DNA of 64,000 nt from Deltaproteobacteria bacterium (lineage in GTDB: Bacteria > Acidobacteriota > Thermoanaerobaculia > Multivoradales > JAHZIX01): NCBI GenBank assembly GCA_022601195.1, contig JAHZIX010000017.1, positions 124,001 through 188,000 of the forward strand. Direction: 5' to 3'. The notes under the pieces were generated by a model. The model did not search any database and was not told the DNA's origin. It saw only the letters and a program-made list of their open reading frames with translations. Of the stretch, positions 37,864 to 46,177 are shown piece by piece. The position numbers were made by a program, and so were the translations under genes. Position 1 is the stretch's first letter. Every line of letters begins with the position of its first letter.

Positions 37864-39006
37864 CTAAGGAAGGAAAGTCAGCGGAAGATCCGCCACGAGA
37901 ACAGTTAAGCGACCCTTGAGGCCCGAGGTGGCTCTAGCGGTGAGTTTTTCGTCGCGGAATTCCAAGACCAGGACTTCCACGCCAGGGTGGCCTTTAGCCC
38001 AGCCGAGGGCCCGTTGCGGCCCCATGACGTAGAGGCCGGTAGACAGGCAATCGGCCTCCAAGGCAGAGGCGGTGACTACGGTGACGGAACCGAAATCCGG
38101 CACTGGATTTCCCGTGGCAGGATCCAAGATGTGAGAAGTCCGGGGTCCTTCCCCTTCGAGGCTCCCGAAGGCGAGACCGCGCTCACTGTTTCCGGAAGTG
38201 GCCACCGAGCCCGAGGTCAATTGGAGATCGACAACCGGGAGCTGTCGACGATGTGGATGGGCGATGGAGACCGTTCTGGGAGTCTCGGGTCCTACGGCCA
38301 GCCACTGGCCTCCCAGATCGATGAAGCCGGTCACTTCTTCGTGGAGGTCTCGCAGCTTTTCCGCCATGCGGTCGAGACCAGCTCCTTTCCCAAAGGCACT
38401 CTCATCGAGCCTGAGGCCGGGTAGCTGGCGGCTGGCCGAACCACTGAGCGAGAGATGGAAAGCCCACATGCCGCTGCTCTGGCGGGCCTTTCGTTGCTCG
38501 GCTTCGCTTGGCTCCCGACCACCCGTGCGCACGCCCCAGGCATCCAAGAGGGCACCGATGGTCGGATCAAAGGAGCCCCGAGTTTGTTTCCAGCACCGAT
38601 GGGCTTGGGTCAGCTCCTTCCGGAGAGTGGGGGAGAGGCGAAATGGAAAACCGGGAGCTGCCGCGTTGAGGCGGGACAACTCGGAATTCGGTCTCCAGGT
38701 GGAAAGCCTGTCTTCGGTTGCTTCCAGCTCTCGAAGAGCGGTTTCGCTTGCAGCCAATGCCATCGCCCGGTCTCGTCCTTCGAAGGAGAGGTGAAGCTCT
38801 GTTCCCATGACGGTCAGGTGCCGTTCGACGGTCGCGGGCCCTCCTAGGTCTTGCGTTTCGGCAGGCGGGACCTTCGAGGTCTGGTTTTTCTGGGGTTGTT
38901 CTTTCTGGAATTCGGATTTGTGGGTCTGGAATTCAGCCGAAGGGTCCTGTGGAGTGGCGAGGATGGTCGCAGCGAGGAGGGTTGCCGGGAGGAGGTATTG
39001 GGTCAT
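37864..39006 (-). CDS. apbE: FAD:protein FMN transferase (ApbE family)
   Basis: 380 residues. A hydrophobic N-terminus (MTQYLLPATLLAATILATP) looks like a signal. ApbE features: VMGTELHLSFEG, EDRLSTWRPNSELSRLNA, GSFDPTIGALLDAWG, FIDLGGQWLAVGP, SGSVATSGNSER, SHILDPATGNPV and the Mg/FAD site TASALEADCLSTGLYVMG. It transfers FMN from FAD to Thr in exported FMN-bind proteins; the obvious client is encoded two genes downstream. First gene of the minus-strand unit, 13 bp before the porin. Confidence 0.93.
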   Translation of the reverse strand: MTQYLLPATLLAATILATPQDPSAEFQTHKSEFQKEQPQKNQTSKVPPAETQDLGGPATVERHLTVMGTELHLSFEGRDRAMALAASETALRELEATEDRLSTWRPNSELSRLNAAAPGFPFRLSPTLRKELTQAHRCWKQTRGSFDPTIGALLDAWGVRTGGREPSEAEQRKARQSSGMWAFHLSLSGSASRQLPGLRLDESAFGKGAGLDRMAEKLRDLHEEVTGFIDLGGQWLAVGPETPRTVSIAHPHRRQLPVVDLQLTSGSVATSGNSERGLAFGSLEGEGPRTSHILDPATGNPVPDFGSVTVVTASALEADCLSTGLYVMGPQRALGWAKGHPGVEVLVLEFRDEKLTARATSGLKGRLTVLVADLPLTFLP

Positions 39007-39022
39007 GATAATCTTGTTTCGA

Positions 39023-39043
39023 TATTGAGACTCAGTCTCGATA
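39023..39043. promoter_or_regulatory. 21-bp palindrome, candidate operator of the flavin cluster
   Basis: Arms TATTGAGACT (39023-39032) and AGTCTCGATA (39034-39043) around one base; only one base pair departs from perfect symmetry. It lies 17 bp upstream of the apbE start and in the divergent spacer with 39171. The 7-1-7 layout recalls Fur boxes, but the identity of the binding protein is inference. Confidence 0.5.
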
Positions 39044-39083
39044 GCTCGGCGATGTCGTTAAGTGTCTGGCAAGAGGATGTGCT

Positions 39084-39113
39084 TTGTCAAGGAGAAGGGC
39101 TCGGCGTTACAAT
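39084..39113 (+). promoter_or_regulatory. Promoter of the divergent b-cytochrome-like gene
   Basis: -35 TTGTCA (39084-39089), an 18-nt spacer and -10 TACAAT (39108-39113), each 5/6 to consensus. The leader is about 50 nt, ending in AAGGAAG before the GTG at 39171. Confidence 0.65.
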
Positions 39114-39170
39114 CGCCAACCTTGTTCCGGATAGGGACTTGGCTCAGCCAATATTTCTAAGGAAGCCACA

Positions 39171-39626
39171 GTGAAACCTGTAGAGCGTTGGAGCCATCAC
39201 ACCGCCAACTTATTGGTCGGAGGAACCGGGTTGGTCTATGCCATCTACCGGTATGGCGTGACCCCGAAAGATCCCTATTCGGTCGTCAACCATCCCTGGC
39301 AGCCTCATGCTCAACATCTCCACCTTCTCCTGGCTCCGCTTCTGATCTTCGTGGTCGGCTACAGTTGGCGGCGCCATATTGGGCCTCGGCTTAGGAGTCG
39401 AGGCCTTCGCGGCTATTTTTCCGGCCTTGGCCTTGCTGTAGCTCTCGTTCCCATGGTGGCATCGGGGTATTTGATCCAGACGGCGGTCAGCGGGAACTGG
39501 CGCAAGGTTTGGGTAGGAGTCCATCTCGTGACTTCCGGGCTCTGGCTTTTGGGTTATCTCACCCATCAGGTCCGTGCCTGGAGCCAGCAGCAGGAAGGGA
39601 AAGGGGAGAATCCAAGCGGACCCTAG
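39171..39626 (+). CDS. Four-helix membrane protein, b-type cytochrome-like
   Basis: 151 residues, GTG start with AAGGAAG Shine-Dalgarno. Four membrane segments: about 8-25 (SHHTANLLVGGTGLVYAI), 48-66 (HLHLLLAPLLIFVVGY), 85-103 (FSGLGLAVALVPMVASGYL) and 113-134 (VWVGVHLVTSGLWLLGYLTHQV). Histidines stand near the membrane ends of helix 1 (His9, His10), helix 2 and helix 4, the layout of small cytochrome b561/DUF4405-like proteins. Haem binding is inferred, not shown. Divergent from apbE; a possible electron donor to the flavoprotein. Confidence 0.65.
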   Translation: MKPVERWSHHTANLLVGGTGLVYAIYRYGVTPKDPYSVVNHPWQPHAQHLHLLLAPLLIFVVGYSWRRHIGPRLRSRGLRGYFSGLGLAVALVPMVASGYLIQTAVSGNWRKVWVGVHLVTSGLWLLGYLTHQVRAWSQQQEGKGENPSGP

Positions 39627-39949
39627 CTCACCTTTCTCTCTGCCTTTTTTCACCCTCGACCTCACCGTCCTTTTCATCGCCCTCCTACAGCGGTTCCGTG
39701 TCTGATGGGATCTTCAGCGCCAGTAAGCGATTCTGCTCCAGGTAGAAGGTGGCCTTGCCTGGGTTACAGAATTCGCCCCTTTCCTGGGAACTCTAGGCAT
39801 CTCCGGCCCCTCGCGGCGAGTCTGGTGAGAAGTCCTGGCTCCAAGAGGATTGGTTGGGCAACCCGGGTGTTTCCAGGCGGGGATGACGATTGTCTACCTA
39901 GAAGCCGAGGAGCTGGTTGGAAAACACCTTCCTTCGCTATAATGGCCTC
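39627..39949. other. 323-bp spacer before scpA
   Basis: A pyrimidine-rich stretch (CTTTCTCTCTGCCTTTTTTC, from about 39633) directly after the membrane gene may aid termination. I see no gene or structured RNA. The spacer ends in the scpA -10 box. Confidence 0.45.
39938..39943 (+). promoter_or_regulatory. -10 box immediately upstream of scpA
   Basis: A perfect TATAAT ends 6 nt before the TTG at 39950. A TTGGAA 15 nt upstream could be the -35. No Shine-Dalgarno is present, which favours a leaderless start. Confidence 0.5.
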
Positions 39950-40750
39950 TTGAGCGAACGAAAAGGAAGTCCCACCCCAGCCTCGCTTCCAGAATCCTGG
40001 AAAGTGCAGTTACCGATCTTCGAGGGTCCCCTCGATCTGCTACTGCATTTGATCAAGATCAATGAGCTAGACATCTACGACATCCCCGTCGTTCTGATCT
40101 GCGATCAATTCCATGCCTACCTCGCCTTGATGGAGGATTTGGACTTGGATATCGCTGCTGAGTTCATCTACGAAGCGGCGGTTTTGATCCAGCTGAAATC
40201 ACGAAGCCTGCTACCGCAGCAGCGCAACGAGGACGGAGAACCGGAGGAGGACCCCCGCGAGTACCTGGTCCAACGCCTCCTGGAGTATCGACGTCTGAAG
40301 GAAGCCGCTCAGGAGTTGGCGGAAGTCGAGCAGCTGCGTTTGGGAATGTGGACCCGGAAGGCAGGCCTACCGGACCTGGGGGAGGATGAGGAAGAGGGGG
40401 TCGATCTCGGGGAAGTCTCTCTTTTCGACCTCTTGGCAGCCTTCAAGAAGGTATTGGTCCGCTATGACAAGGAGCACCCTCCACCATTGCACCTCTCGGC
40501 CGAGACGTTTTCGGTGCGAGACCAATTTCACCGGTTATTGGGAGCTCTAGAACCGGCACGACCGTTCGATTTTCTAGACGATCTACGCCTTCTCTCCTGT
40601 CGGTCCGAAGCCATAGCGGCTTTTCTGGCAATTCTGGAATTGGCCAAGCTCAACCTCGTGCGAGTGCATCAGACGGAGGCGGGAGAGGTGTTGTTGTACC
40701 GCACGACCCGCGAGTTACAAGACCAAGACTTGGAGATGATTCAGGGATGA
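39950..40750 (+). CDS. scpA: Segregation and condensation protein A
   Basis: 266 residues from TTG 39950. Kleisin that bridges SMC heads in the condensin complex. Conserved N-terminus VQLPIFEGPLDLLLHLIKINELDIYDIPV, then FIYEAAVLIQLKSRSLLP, an acidic middle, and a C-terminal winged helix (SEAIAAFLAILELAKLNLVRVHQ). The frame also opens at TTG 39917, but that lies upstream of the -10 box. Its stop overlaps the scpB start (ATGA). Confidence 0.93.
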   Translation: MSERKGSPTPASLPESWKVQLPIFEGPLDLLLHLIKINELDIYDIPVVLICDQFHAYLALMEDLDLDIAAEFIYEAAVLIQLKSRSLLPQQRNEDGEPEEDPREYLVQRLLEYRRLKEAAQELAEVEQLRLGMWTRKAGLPDLGEDEEEGVDLGEVSLFDLLAAFKKVLVRYDKEHPPPLHLSAETFSVRDQFHRLLGALEPARPFDFLDDLRLLSCRSEAIAAFLAILELAKLNLVRVHQTEAGEVLLYRTTRELQDQDLEMIQG

Positions 40751-41622
40751 CCGAACGTCAGGAGATGATGGCCACTTTCGAAGCGGTGCTCTTCGTTGCG
40801 CCGGACCCGGTGAGCCGAAACCGTCTATTAGATTTGTTCGCCGCAGAGGAGCGCCCGGAAGCGGAGAAGGCCTTGGACGAGCTTCTGATGCGCTACCAGT
40901 TGGCGCCGGAGCAGCAAGAAGAAGGCCACGGCGTGCGCATCGAGGAGGTTGCCGGAGGCTACCGACTGACCACCCGACCTCACCTCAACGAGGCATTGCG
41001 GCGATTCTTCGAGGCGAGCCGAGCCAAGAAGCTCTCCATGGGGGCCTTGGAAACTCTGGCCATCGTGGCCTATCGGCAGCCGGTGACCGCACCCGAGATT
41101 CAGGAGCTTCGGGGAGTGAGTCCTTCGGGAGTCCTCAAGACTCTTTTGGAACGACGGATGGTCCGCATTGCAGGTCGAAAGGAAGTTGTCGGCAAACCTT
41201 TCCTCTATGCCACCACCCAGGATTTCCTGGTTCATTTCGGATTGCGAGGCCTGAAGGATCTGCCACCGCTGGAAGAATTCGAGGAGGCTCTGGCGGGGGA
41301 TGGCCTGGGCGAGCTCTTGGTGGGGACGGATCTGGAGGAAGAAGTCCTGCAGACGGCTGCAAGGCTAGAAGAACAGGCCGAAGACCAAGCTTTGAAAGAA
41401 GAGGCCCTCGCTGAGGAGGATCTCCAAGAAGCGGCCTTGAGGGAAGAGGAAGACTTTCCGGAAGAAGATACCGCGGGTGAGGCCTCGGAGGCTCCTCTGC
41501 AGAAGTCTCTAGAGCCAGTTCCGGACAACTTGAGCCTGGTCAGCGAGATGGAACTCGAAGAAACGACGGCGACGGAAATAGAACCTCGCGGTACCGAGGA
41601 AGCTGAGGAAAATCATGGCTGA
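40747..41622 (+). CDS. scpB: Segregation and condensation protein B
   Basis: 291 residues, about 90 longer than typical because of an acidic Glu-rich tail (about 195-291). Two winged helices: FEAVLFVAPDPVSRNRLLDLF and KKLSMGALETLAIVAYRQPVTAPEIQELRGVSPSGVLKTLLERRMVRIAGRKEVVGKPFLYATT, the latter being the ScpB signature. Partner of ScpA/SMC; translationally coupled on both sides (ATGA with scpA, 8-bp overlap with the next gene). Confidence 0.95.
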   Translation: MTERQEMMATFEAVLFVAPDPVSRNRLLDLFAAEERPEAEKALDELLMRYQLAPEQQEEGHGVRIEEVAGGYRLTTRPHLNEALRRFFEASRAKKLSMGALETLAIVAYRQPVTAPEIQELRGVSPSGVLKTLLERRMVRIAGRKEVVGKPFLYATTQDFLVHFGLRGLKDLPPLEEFEEALAGDGLGELLVGTDLEEEVLQTAARLEEQAEDQALKEEALAEEDLQEAALREEEDFPEEDTAGEASEAPLQKSLEPVPDNLSLVSEMELEETTATEIEPRGTEEAEENHG

Positions 41623-42859
41623 GGAACGATTACAGAAGATCCTGGCTCGGGCGGGAGTGGGCTCTCGCCGCTTTGTGGAAGAACGAATTCGAGCCGGAGC
41701 AGTCACGGTCAACGGCAAGGTGGCCAGCCTCGGGGATCGAGCGGATCTGGCCCGAGACGCGGTCAAGGTCGACGACAAACGCATCACGGCAGCGCCCGGA
41801 GAACATCGCTACCTTCTTCTTCACAAGCCTCCGGCCACCATGAGTACCTTGAGCGATCCGGAGGGCCGACCGACCGTTATCGACCTCATTCCCAGAACCC
41901 AGCGTCGTGGCTTGATTCCTGTCGGACGCCTCGATTTCATGACCAGCGGGCTCTTGTTGCTGACCACCGATGGGGATTTTGCCCATCATGTGGCACACCC
42001 TCGTTTTGGTTGCACAAAGACCTATGAGGTCAAGGTCAAGGGCTACCCCGGAGACGACGCCATCGCGAAGTTGCGCCGCGGTATCACGATCGATGGCAAG
42101 CGTACTTCCAGCTGTTTTCTCGAACGCCGTTTTCTACCCAAGGGCGTTGGTAGCTCCGATAACAGTTGGTGGAAGATCATCCTCAGCGAAGGACGCACTC
42201 GTCAGATCCGCGAGATGTTCCTGCGCATCGGCCATCCGGTGCAGAAATTGCGCCGAGTCTCTATCGGTGCCGTCACTGACACTCATTTGCCCATGGGACG
42301 GTACCGAGAATTGCTTCCCATGGAGATCAAGGCTCTCCTCAACCCATCCAAGAATCCCATTGGCACCGAGGGGAAGGGGAGTGGAAAAGGCCGAAAAGGG
42401 GGCGCTCGGAAGAAAGCTGACTCCAGCGCCAGCAAAAGCCCCGGTAGAAAGGGCCCAGCAAATAAGAGCCGCGGTAATAGCGGGGCTTCAGGCGCGAGCA
42501 CAGCTCGAAAGGCTGTCGGCGGAAAAGGAGCGCCCGGAAGAGAGGATTCCCCGAGAGGAGCCCCGAAGGGGAAAGGGGGCGCCGGAAGGGGTGTCTCGAG
42601 CGGTCGGACCGCTGCTGGAGGGGGCTCGAAAGGGCCTCGAAACAGTGCCTCCCCGGGTCGTTCCTCAGATCGTCCTCCAGGTCGTTCTGCCGGTAGCTCA
42701 CCAGGAGGCCGAAGAGGCACACGCCGACCAGGCGGAACCTCAGGTCCTGGAAGCCGCGGACCTGGAAGCCGCGGACCTGGAAGTCGAGGTCCCGGAGGTC
42801 GTGGACCTGGAAGCCGTGGCTCCGGAAAAGGCAGCGGTAGCCGTACCCGAAGATCATGA
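41615..42859 (+). CDS. rluB: RluB/RsuA-type pseudouridine synthase with long basic tail
   Basis: 414 residues. An S4 domain (RLQKILARAGVGSRRFVEERIRAGAVTVNG) is followed by the pseudouridine synthase core: HKPPATMSTLSDPEGRPTVIDLIP, GLIPVGRLDFMTSGLLLLTTDGDFAH with the catalytic Asp in GRLD, and SEGRTRQIREMFLRIGHPVQKLRR. Modifies rRNA, probably 23S. The last 165 residues are Gly/Arg/Ser/Lys/Pro-rich and end in GPGSRG-type repeats; such tails probably bind RNA nonspecifically. Overlaps cmk by 4 bp, as scpA-scpB-rluB-cmk does in many genomes. Confidence 0.93.
   Translation: MAEERLQKILARAGVGSRRFVEERIRAGAVTVNGKVASLGDRADLARDAVKVDDKRITAAPGEHRYLLLHKPPATMSTLSDPEGRPTVIDLIPRTQRRGLIPVGRLDFMTSGLLLLTTDGDFAHHVAHPRFGCTKTYEVKVKGYPGDDAIAKLRRGITIDGKRTSSCFLERRFLPKGVGSSDNSWWKIILSEGRTRQIREMFLRIGHPVQKLRRVSIGAVTDTHLPMGRYRELLPMEIKALLNPSKNPIGTEGKGSGKGRKGGARKKADSSASKSPGRKGPANKSRGNSGASGASTARKAVGGKGAPGREDSPRGAPKGKGGAGRGVSSGRTAAGGGSKGPRNSASPGRSSDRPPGRSAGSSPGGRRGTRRPGGTSGPGSRGPGSRGPGSRGPGGRGPGSRGSGKGSGSRTRRS
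42744..42826 (+). repeat. 15-bp tandem repeats in the rluB tail
   Basis: About five degenerate copies of a 15-bp unit (CCTGGAAGCCGCGGA and variants), coding for GPGSR/GPGGR pentapeptides. The period is a multiple of 3, so copy-number change keeps the frame. Confidence 0.75.
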
Positions 42860-43536
42860 CGAAGTCTCCTCCTTCCCTGATCGTTGCCATCGATGGCCCC
42901 TCCGGGGTCGGCAAGAGCACGGTCGCCCGCCGCCTAGCAAAGCAACTCGAGGTGCCCTACTTGGACACGGGAGCCATGTACCGCGCCGTCGGCCTGAAGG
43001 CGTTGCAAGAGCGTCTAGACCCGGCGGATCAGATATCCCTCGAGCCGATGCTGGAAGGGCTCGACGTCCGTTTGCAACGAGCTTCCGACGGAGCTTTCCA
43101 TGTACTGTTGGATGGGGAAGATGTCGAGCAGCATATTCGCACCGAAAAGGTCGGAGCAGCGGCTTCCGCAGTGGCTACCCATCGACAGGTTCGTCAACAG
43201 ATGGTGACCCTACAGCGCCGCTGCGCCGAGCAGTTGGGAGGGGTCTTGGAAGGCCGAGACATCGGCACCCAGGTTTTTCCGGACACTCCCTACAAGTTCT
43301 TCTTGGACGCCAAGCCGGAGGTGCGTTACCGGCGCCGCTACCTCCAGTTACAGGAACAGGGTCGGGACATTTCTTACGATCAGGTGGTGGAAGAGGTGAG
43401 CGAGAGAGATCGTCGGGACCGGGGCCGAGAAGACTCTCCTCTGACTTTTGATCAAACCTACACTCTGGTGGATGCCACCGATCTGACGGTTGATGAGGTG
43501 GTTGCCGAGATGGTTCTTCAGATTCGGCAGCGGTGA
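42856..43536 (+). CDS. cmk: Cytidylate kinase
   Basis: 226 residues. Phosphorylates CMP/dCMP. P-loop AIDGPSGVGKSTVARRLA, then PYLDTGAMYRAVGLKAL, LEGRDIGTQVFPDTPYKFFLDAKPEVRYRRRY, and the lid region RDRRDRGREDSPL. Last gene of the scp-rluB-cmk operon; rpsA follows but has its own promoter. Confidence 0.97.
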   Translation: MTKSPPSLIVAIDGPSGVGKSTVARRLAKQLEVPYLDTGAMYRAVGLKALQERLDPADQISLEPMLEGLDVRLQRASDGAFHVLLDGEDVEQHIRTEKVGAAASAVATHRQVRQQMVTLQRRCAEQLGGVLEGRDIGTQVFPDTPYKFFLDAKPEVRYRRRYLQLQEQGRDISYDQVVEEVSERDRRDRGREDSPLTFDQTYTLVDATDLTVDEVVAEMVLQIRQR

Positions 43537-43837
43537 TTCCCGAGGCAAGTGATCCCGAGGCCAGTGATCCCGACACCCTTGTTCGGTTGGTTAGCCGGAG
43601 TCGTGGTCGGTAGCTCGGAAATTTCCTCTCTATTGAGCTGAGCAAAGTCTTTGAGGCGTCTGGTTCAAGCCGAAAGTCTCGCGGAAGAGGGGGGGCAGTT
43701 CTGGGCGAAGGAGGATTCTGCCGCTGCCACTAAGGTGCCCTTGAAAAGTTGCTGTCGAAGTTGCTGGCAAAATGGGCCGATTGCGCCGCTTCGACGGAGC
43801 GATTTCAAAATAGGACACCACGCGCTGATCTAAGCGG
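43537..43837. other. Spacer between cmk and the rpsA promoter, with tandem repeat
   Basis: Starts with a 15-bp tandem repeat (43541-43578; units CGAGGCAAGTGATCC and CGAGGCCAGTGATCC, then a partial copy). The rest shows no gene; the open frames lack coding character. Confidence 0.55.
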
Positions 43838-43867
43838 TTGACACTGTTTAGACGACGCACCTATACT
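43838..43867 (+). promoter_or_regulatory. Strong promoter of rpsA
   Basis: -35 TTGACA (43838-43843), an 18-nt spacer and -10 TATACT (43862-43867). The leader is about 104 nt and ends in AAGGAGG (43960-43966), 11 nt before the ATG. Confidence 0.8.
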
Positions 43868-43977
43868 GCGAACTTCCGAGTTCTAAAAGCCTTAGCTGAA
43901 CTCGCTGCGCTTGCAGTCGCGGGCGCACCAACAGGCCGACCGCCTGTATCCCAAATCGCAAGGAGGATCTTTGATCC

Positions 43978-46080
43978 ATGCCATCCAATGAAGAAGAACA
44001 GCAGTCCGTAGAGGCTTCGAAAGAAGTCACAGAAGCTCCTGAGGCCAAGGAGGTCGCTGAGCCGGAAGCTGCTGTAGAAGACGGTAACCCCACCGAGGAA
44101 GCCGAAGCTGCTCCAGCCGCCGAAGAAGTGGCCAAAGAGGAAGCTCCCGCAGCCCCCGAGGTGGAAGCCGCTAGCACCGATACCGACGACGACGATGATT
44201 CCTTCGCTGAAGAAGATGCCGAGAGCGAAGCGGATCGACTGGCTTTCGAAGAATTTGCCAAACTCATCGACGAGAGCATGCACAATCTGGTCGAGGGTGA
44301 AATTGTCACCGGGCGAATCATCGAGGTTCGCGGCGACACCATTATCGTCGATGTAGGGTACAAATCCGAAGGCCTCATTCCCGCGGCGGAGTTTCGTGAC
44401 CGGGATGGACAGGTCACCGTAGGCGTCGGCGACGAAGTCGAAGTGCTACTGGAGAAGACGGAAGACCAGGAAGGTCACGTTTTGCTATCCCGCCAGAAGG
44501 CGGAGCGGATGCGGCGCTGGAACGAAGTCGAGAAGTCTTACAAGGAAGGCGCGGTCATCAAGGGCCGGGTTCTCGACCGTATCAAGGGCGGCCTGACCGT
44601 CGATGTCGGTCTACGAGCCTTTCTGCCAGGTTCCCTGGTAGATATCAAGCCGGTCAAGAACCTCGAGTCCCTCAAAGGGCACGAGCTGGAATTCAAGGTC
44701 ATCAGCCTGGATCGTCGGCGTAACAACATCGTTCTTTCCCGCAAGGCGGTTCTCGAAAAGGAATTCGCCAAGAAGAAGAAAGAGACGCTGGCCAACCTGC
44801 GCGAGGGCGCCGTCATTCAGGGCGTGGTCAAGAACATCACCGACTACGGTGTGTTCATCGACCTGGGTGGCATCGATGGTCTCCTCCACATCACCGACAT
44901 CTCCTGGGGCCGGGTCAACCATCCTTCGGAGCATTTTTCCGTTGGCGATGAAGTCGAGATCGTGGTGCTCAAATTCGATCCGGAAAACGAGCGGGTGTCT
45001 TTGGGCTACAAGCAGCGTTCCGACGATCCTTGGACCCTGGTCGACAAGAAATACCCCATCGGCTCTCGCATCGACGGCAAAGTCGTCAGCTTGGTGGACT
45101 ACGGTGCCTTCGTGGAGATCGAGGAGGGCGTGGAAGGCCTCATCCACGTCTCGGAGATGTCTTGGACCAAAAAGGTCGTCAACCCGGCGAAGATTCTCAA
45201 CGTCGGCGATCAGGTTCAAGCGATCGTTTCTGAACTGGACATGGGGCAGCGGCGCATTAGCTTGTCCCTCCGCCAGACGGAGCGCAATCCTTGGGAGGAG
45301 CTCTCCGATGGCTTCCCCGTAGGGAGTATCGTCGAAGGAAAGGTTCGCAATCTGACCGAATTCGGTGCTTTTGTGGAGATCACAGAAGGAATCGACGGTT
45401 TGATTCACGTCTCCGACATGAGTTGGACGAAGCGAGTCAAGCACCCGGCGGAGATTCTCCAAAAGGGGGAGACGGTCAAAGCGCGCATCACCAATATCGA
45501 TGTCTCCAACCAGCGAGTGTCCTTGTCCATCAAGGAGTTCATGCCCAATGAATGGCAGGACTTCGTGGATAGCCACCACGTTGGCGATATCGTCGAGGGA
45601 CGAGTTGTCAATGTGACCGACTTTGGCCTTTTCGTGGATATCTACGAAGGGTTAGAGGGCTTGGTGCATGTCAGCGAGGCAGATCTGCCGTCCACTCAGT
45701 TGCAGGACCACTTCGCTGTTGGTGATTGGGTCCGGGCTCGCATTCTGCGCATCGAAGAGGAAGACAAGAAAGTCGGCCTGACGATTCGCGGAGTCAACCA
45801 GCCCACGGCTGAAGAGATCGCTGAGCTGGAAGCTAGTCAGCCGGCAGAAGAACCCGCGGAAGAGGAAGCCGAGGCCGGAGAGGCTGAGGGCTCCAGCGGG
45901 GAAGATGCCGCAACCGATGAGTCCAGCGCTGAAGCTACAGAGGAGGCTAAAGAGGCTTCTGAGGGCGACGCGGCGGACGAGGCTAGTGAGGATTCTTCGG
46001 CGGACGAGGCGACGGAGGACGGCTCTAGCGACGACGAGGACTCGGTACCGGATGAGGGTGCTGGGAAAGAGGAGGAATAG
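43978..46080 (+). CDS. rpsA: 30S ribosomal protein S1, six S1 domains with acidic extensions
   Basis: 700 residues; E. coli S1 is 557. Six S1/OB domains begin at about residues 103, 190, 276, 359, 446 and 534. Domains 3-6 carry the RNA-binding pattern YGxFVxIxxGxxGLxHVSxxSW (e.g. DYGAFVEIEEGVEGLIHVSEMSW). The extra length is a 95-residue Glu/Ala-rich N-terminus and a 95-residue acidic C-terminus (Glu/Asp/Ser/Ala). S1 binds the mRNA leader at initiation, which matters here because many genes seem to lack one. Expressed from its own strong promoter. Confidence 0.96.
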   Translation: MPSNEEEQQSVEASKEVTEAPEAKEVAEPEAAVEDGNPTEEAEAAPAAEEVAKEEAPAAPEVEAASTDTDDDDDSFAEEDAESEADRLAFEEFAKLIDESMHNLVEGEIVTGRIIEVRGDTIIVDVGYKSEGLIPAAEFRDRDGQVTVGVGDEVEVLLEKTEDQEGHVLLSRQKAERMRRWNEVEKSYKEGAVIKGRVLDRIKGGLTVDVGLRAFLPGSLVDIKPVKNLESLKGHELEFKVISLDRRRNNIVLSRKAVLEKEFAKKKKETLANLREGAVIQGVVKNITDYGVFIDLGGIDGLLHITDISWGRVNHPSEHFSVGDEVEIVVLKFDPENERVSLGYKQRSDDPWTLVDKKYPIGSRIDGKVVSLVDYGAFVEIEEGVEGLIHVSEMSWTKKVVNPAKILNVGDQVQAIVSELDMGQRRISLSLRQTERNPWEELSDGFPVGSIVEGKVRNLTEFGAFVEITEGIDGLIHVSDMSWTKRVKHPAEILQKGETVKARITNIDVSNQRVSLSIKEFMPNEWQDFVDSHHVGDIVEGRVVNVTDFGLFVDIYEGLEGLVHVSEADLPSTQLQDHFAVGDWVRARILRIEEEDKKVGLTIRGVNQPTAEEIAELEASQPAEEPAEEEAEAGEAEGSSGEDAATDESSAEATEEAKEASEGDAADEASEDSSADEATEDGSSDDEDSVPDEGAGKEEE

Positions 46081-46097
46081 GCTTCGGCCAATCCATC

Positions 46098-46153
46098 GTA
46101 GCCGGTGCCAGTCCCGTGTTGGCGAAGGTATGGCACTATACAGGTACCGGCTA
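46098..46153 (+). promoter_or_regulatory. Long-stem inverted repeat upstream of the IHF/HU-like gene
   Basis: GTAGCCGGTGCC (46098-46109) pairs with GGTACCGGCTAC (46142-46153) through 12 pairs, one of them G-U, around a 32-nt loop. It lies 25 bp before the gene start and 18 bp after rpsA. It could be a weak terminator or an operator/leader structure; there is no U-run. Confidence 0.45.
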
Positions 46154-46177
46154 CGACTGTTCTGAAGGGAGATTTGG

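Noticed and set aside
41970..43451. A 493-codon open frame running through rluB and cmk in another frame
   Set aside because: Both genes in the correct frames are clear; the long frame is caused by GC-rich low-complexity sequence of the rluB tail.
44611..45579. A 322-codon open frame antisense to rpsA
   Set aside because: Reverse image of the S1 domain repeats; no start signals or family features.
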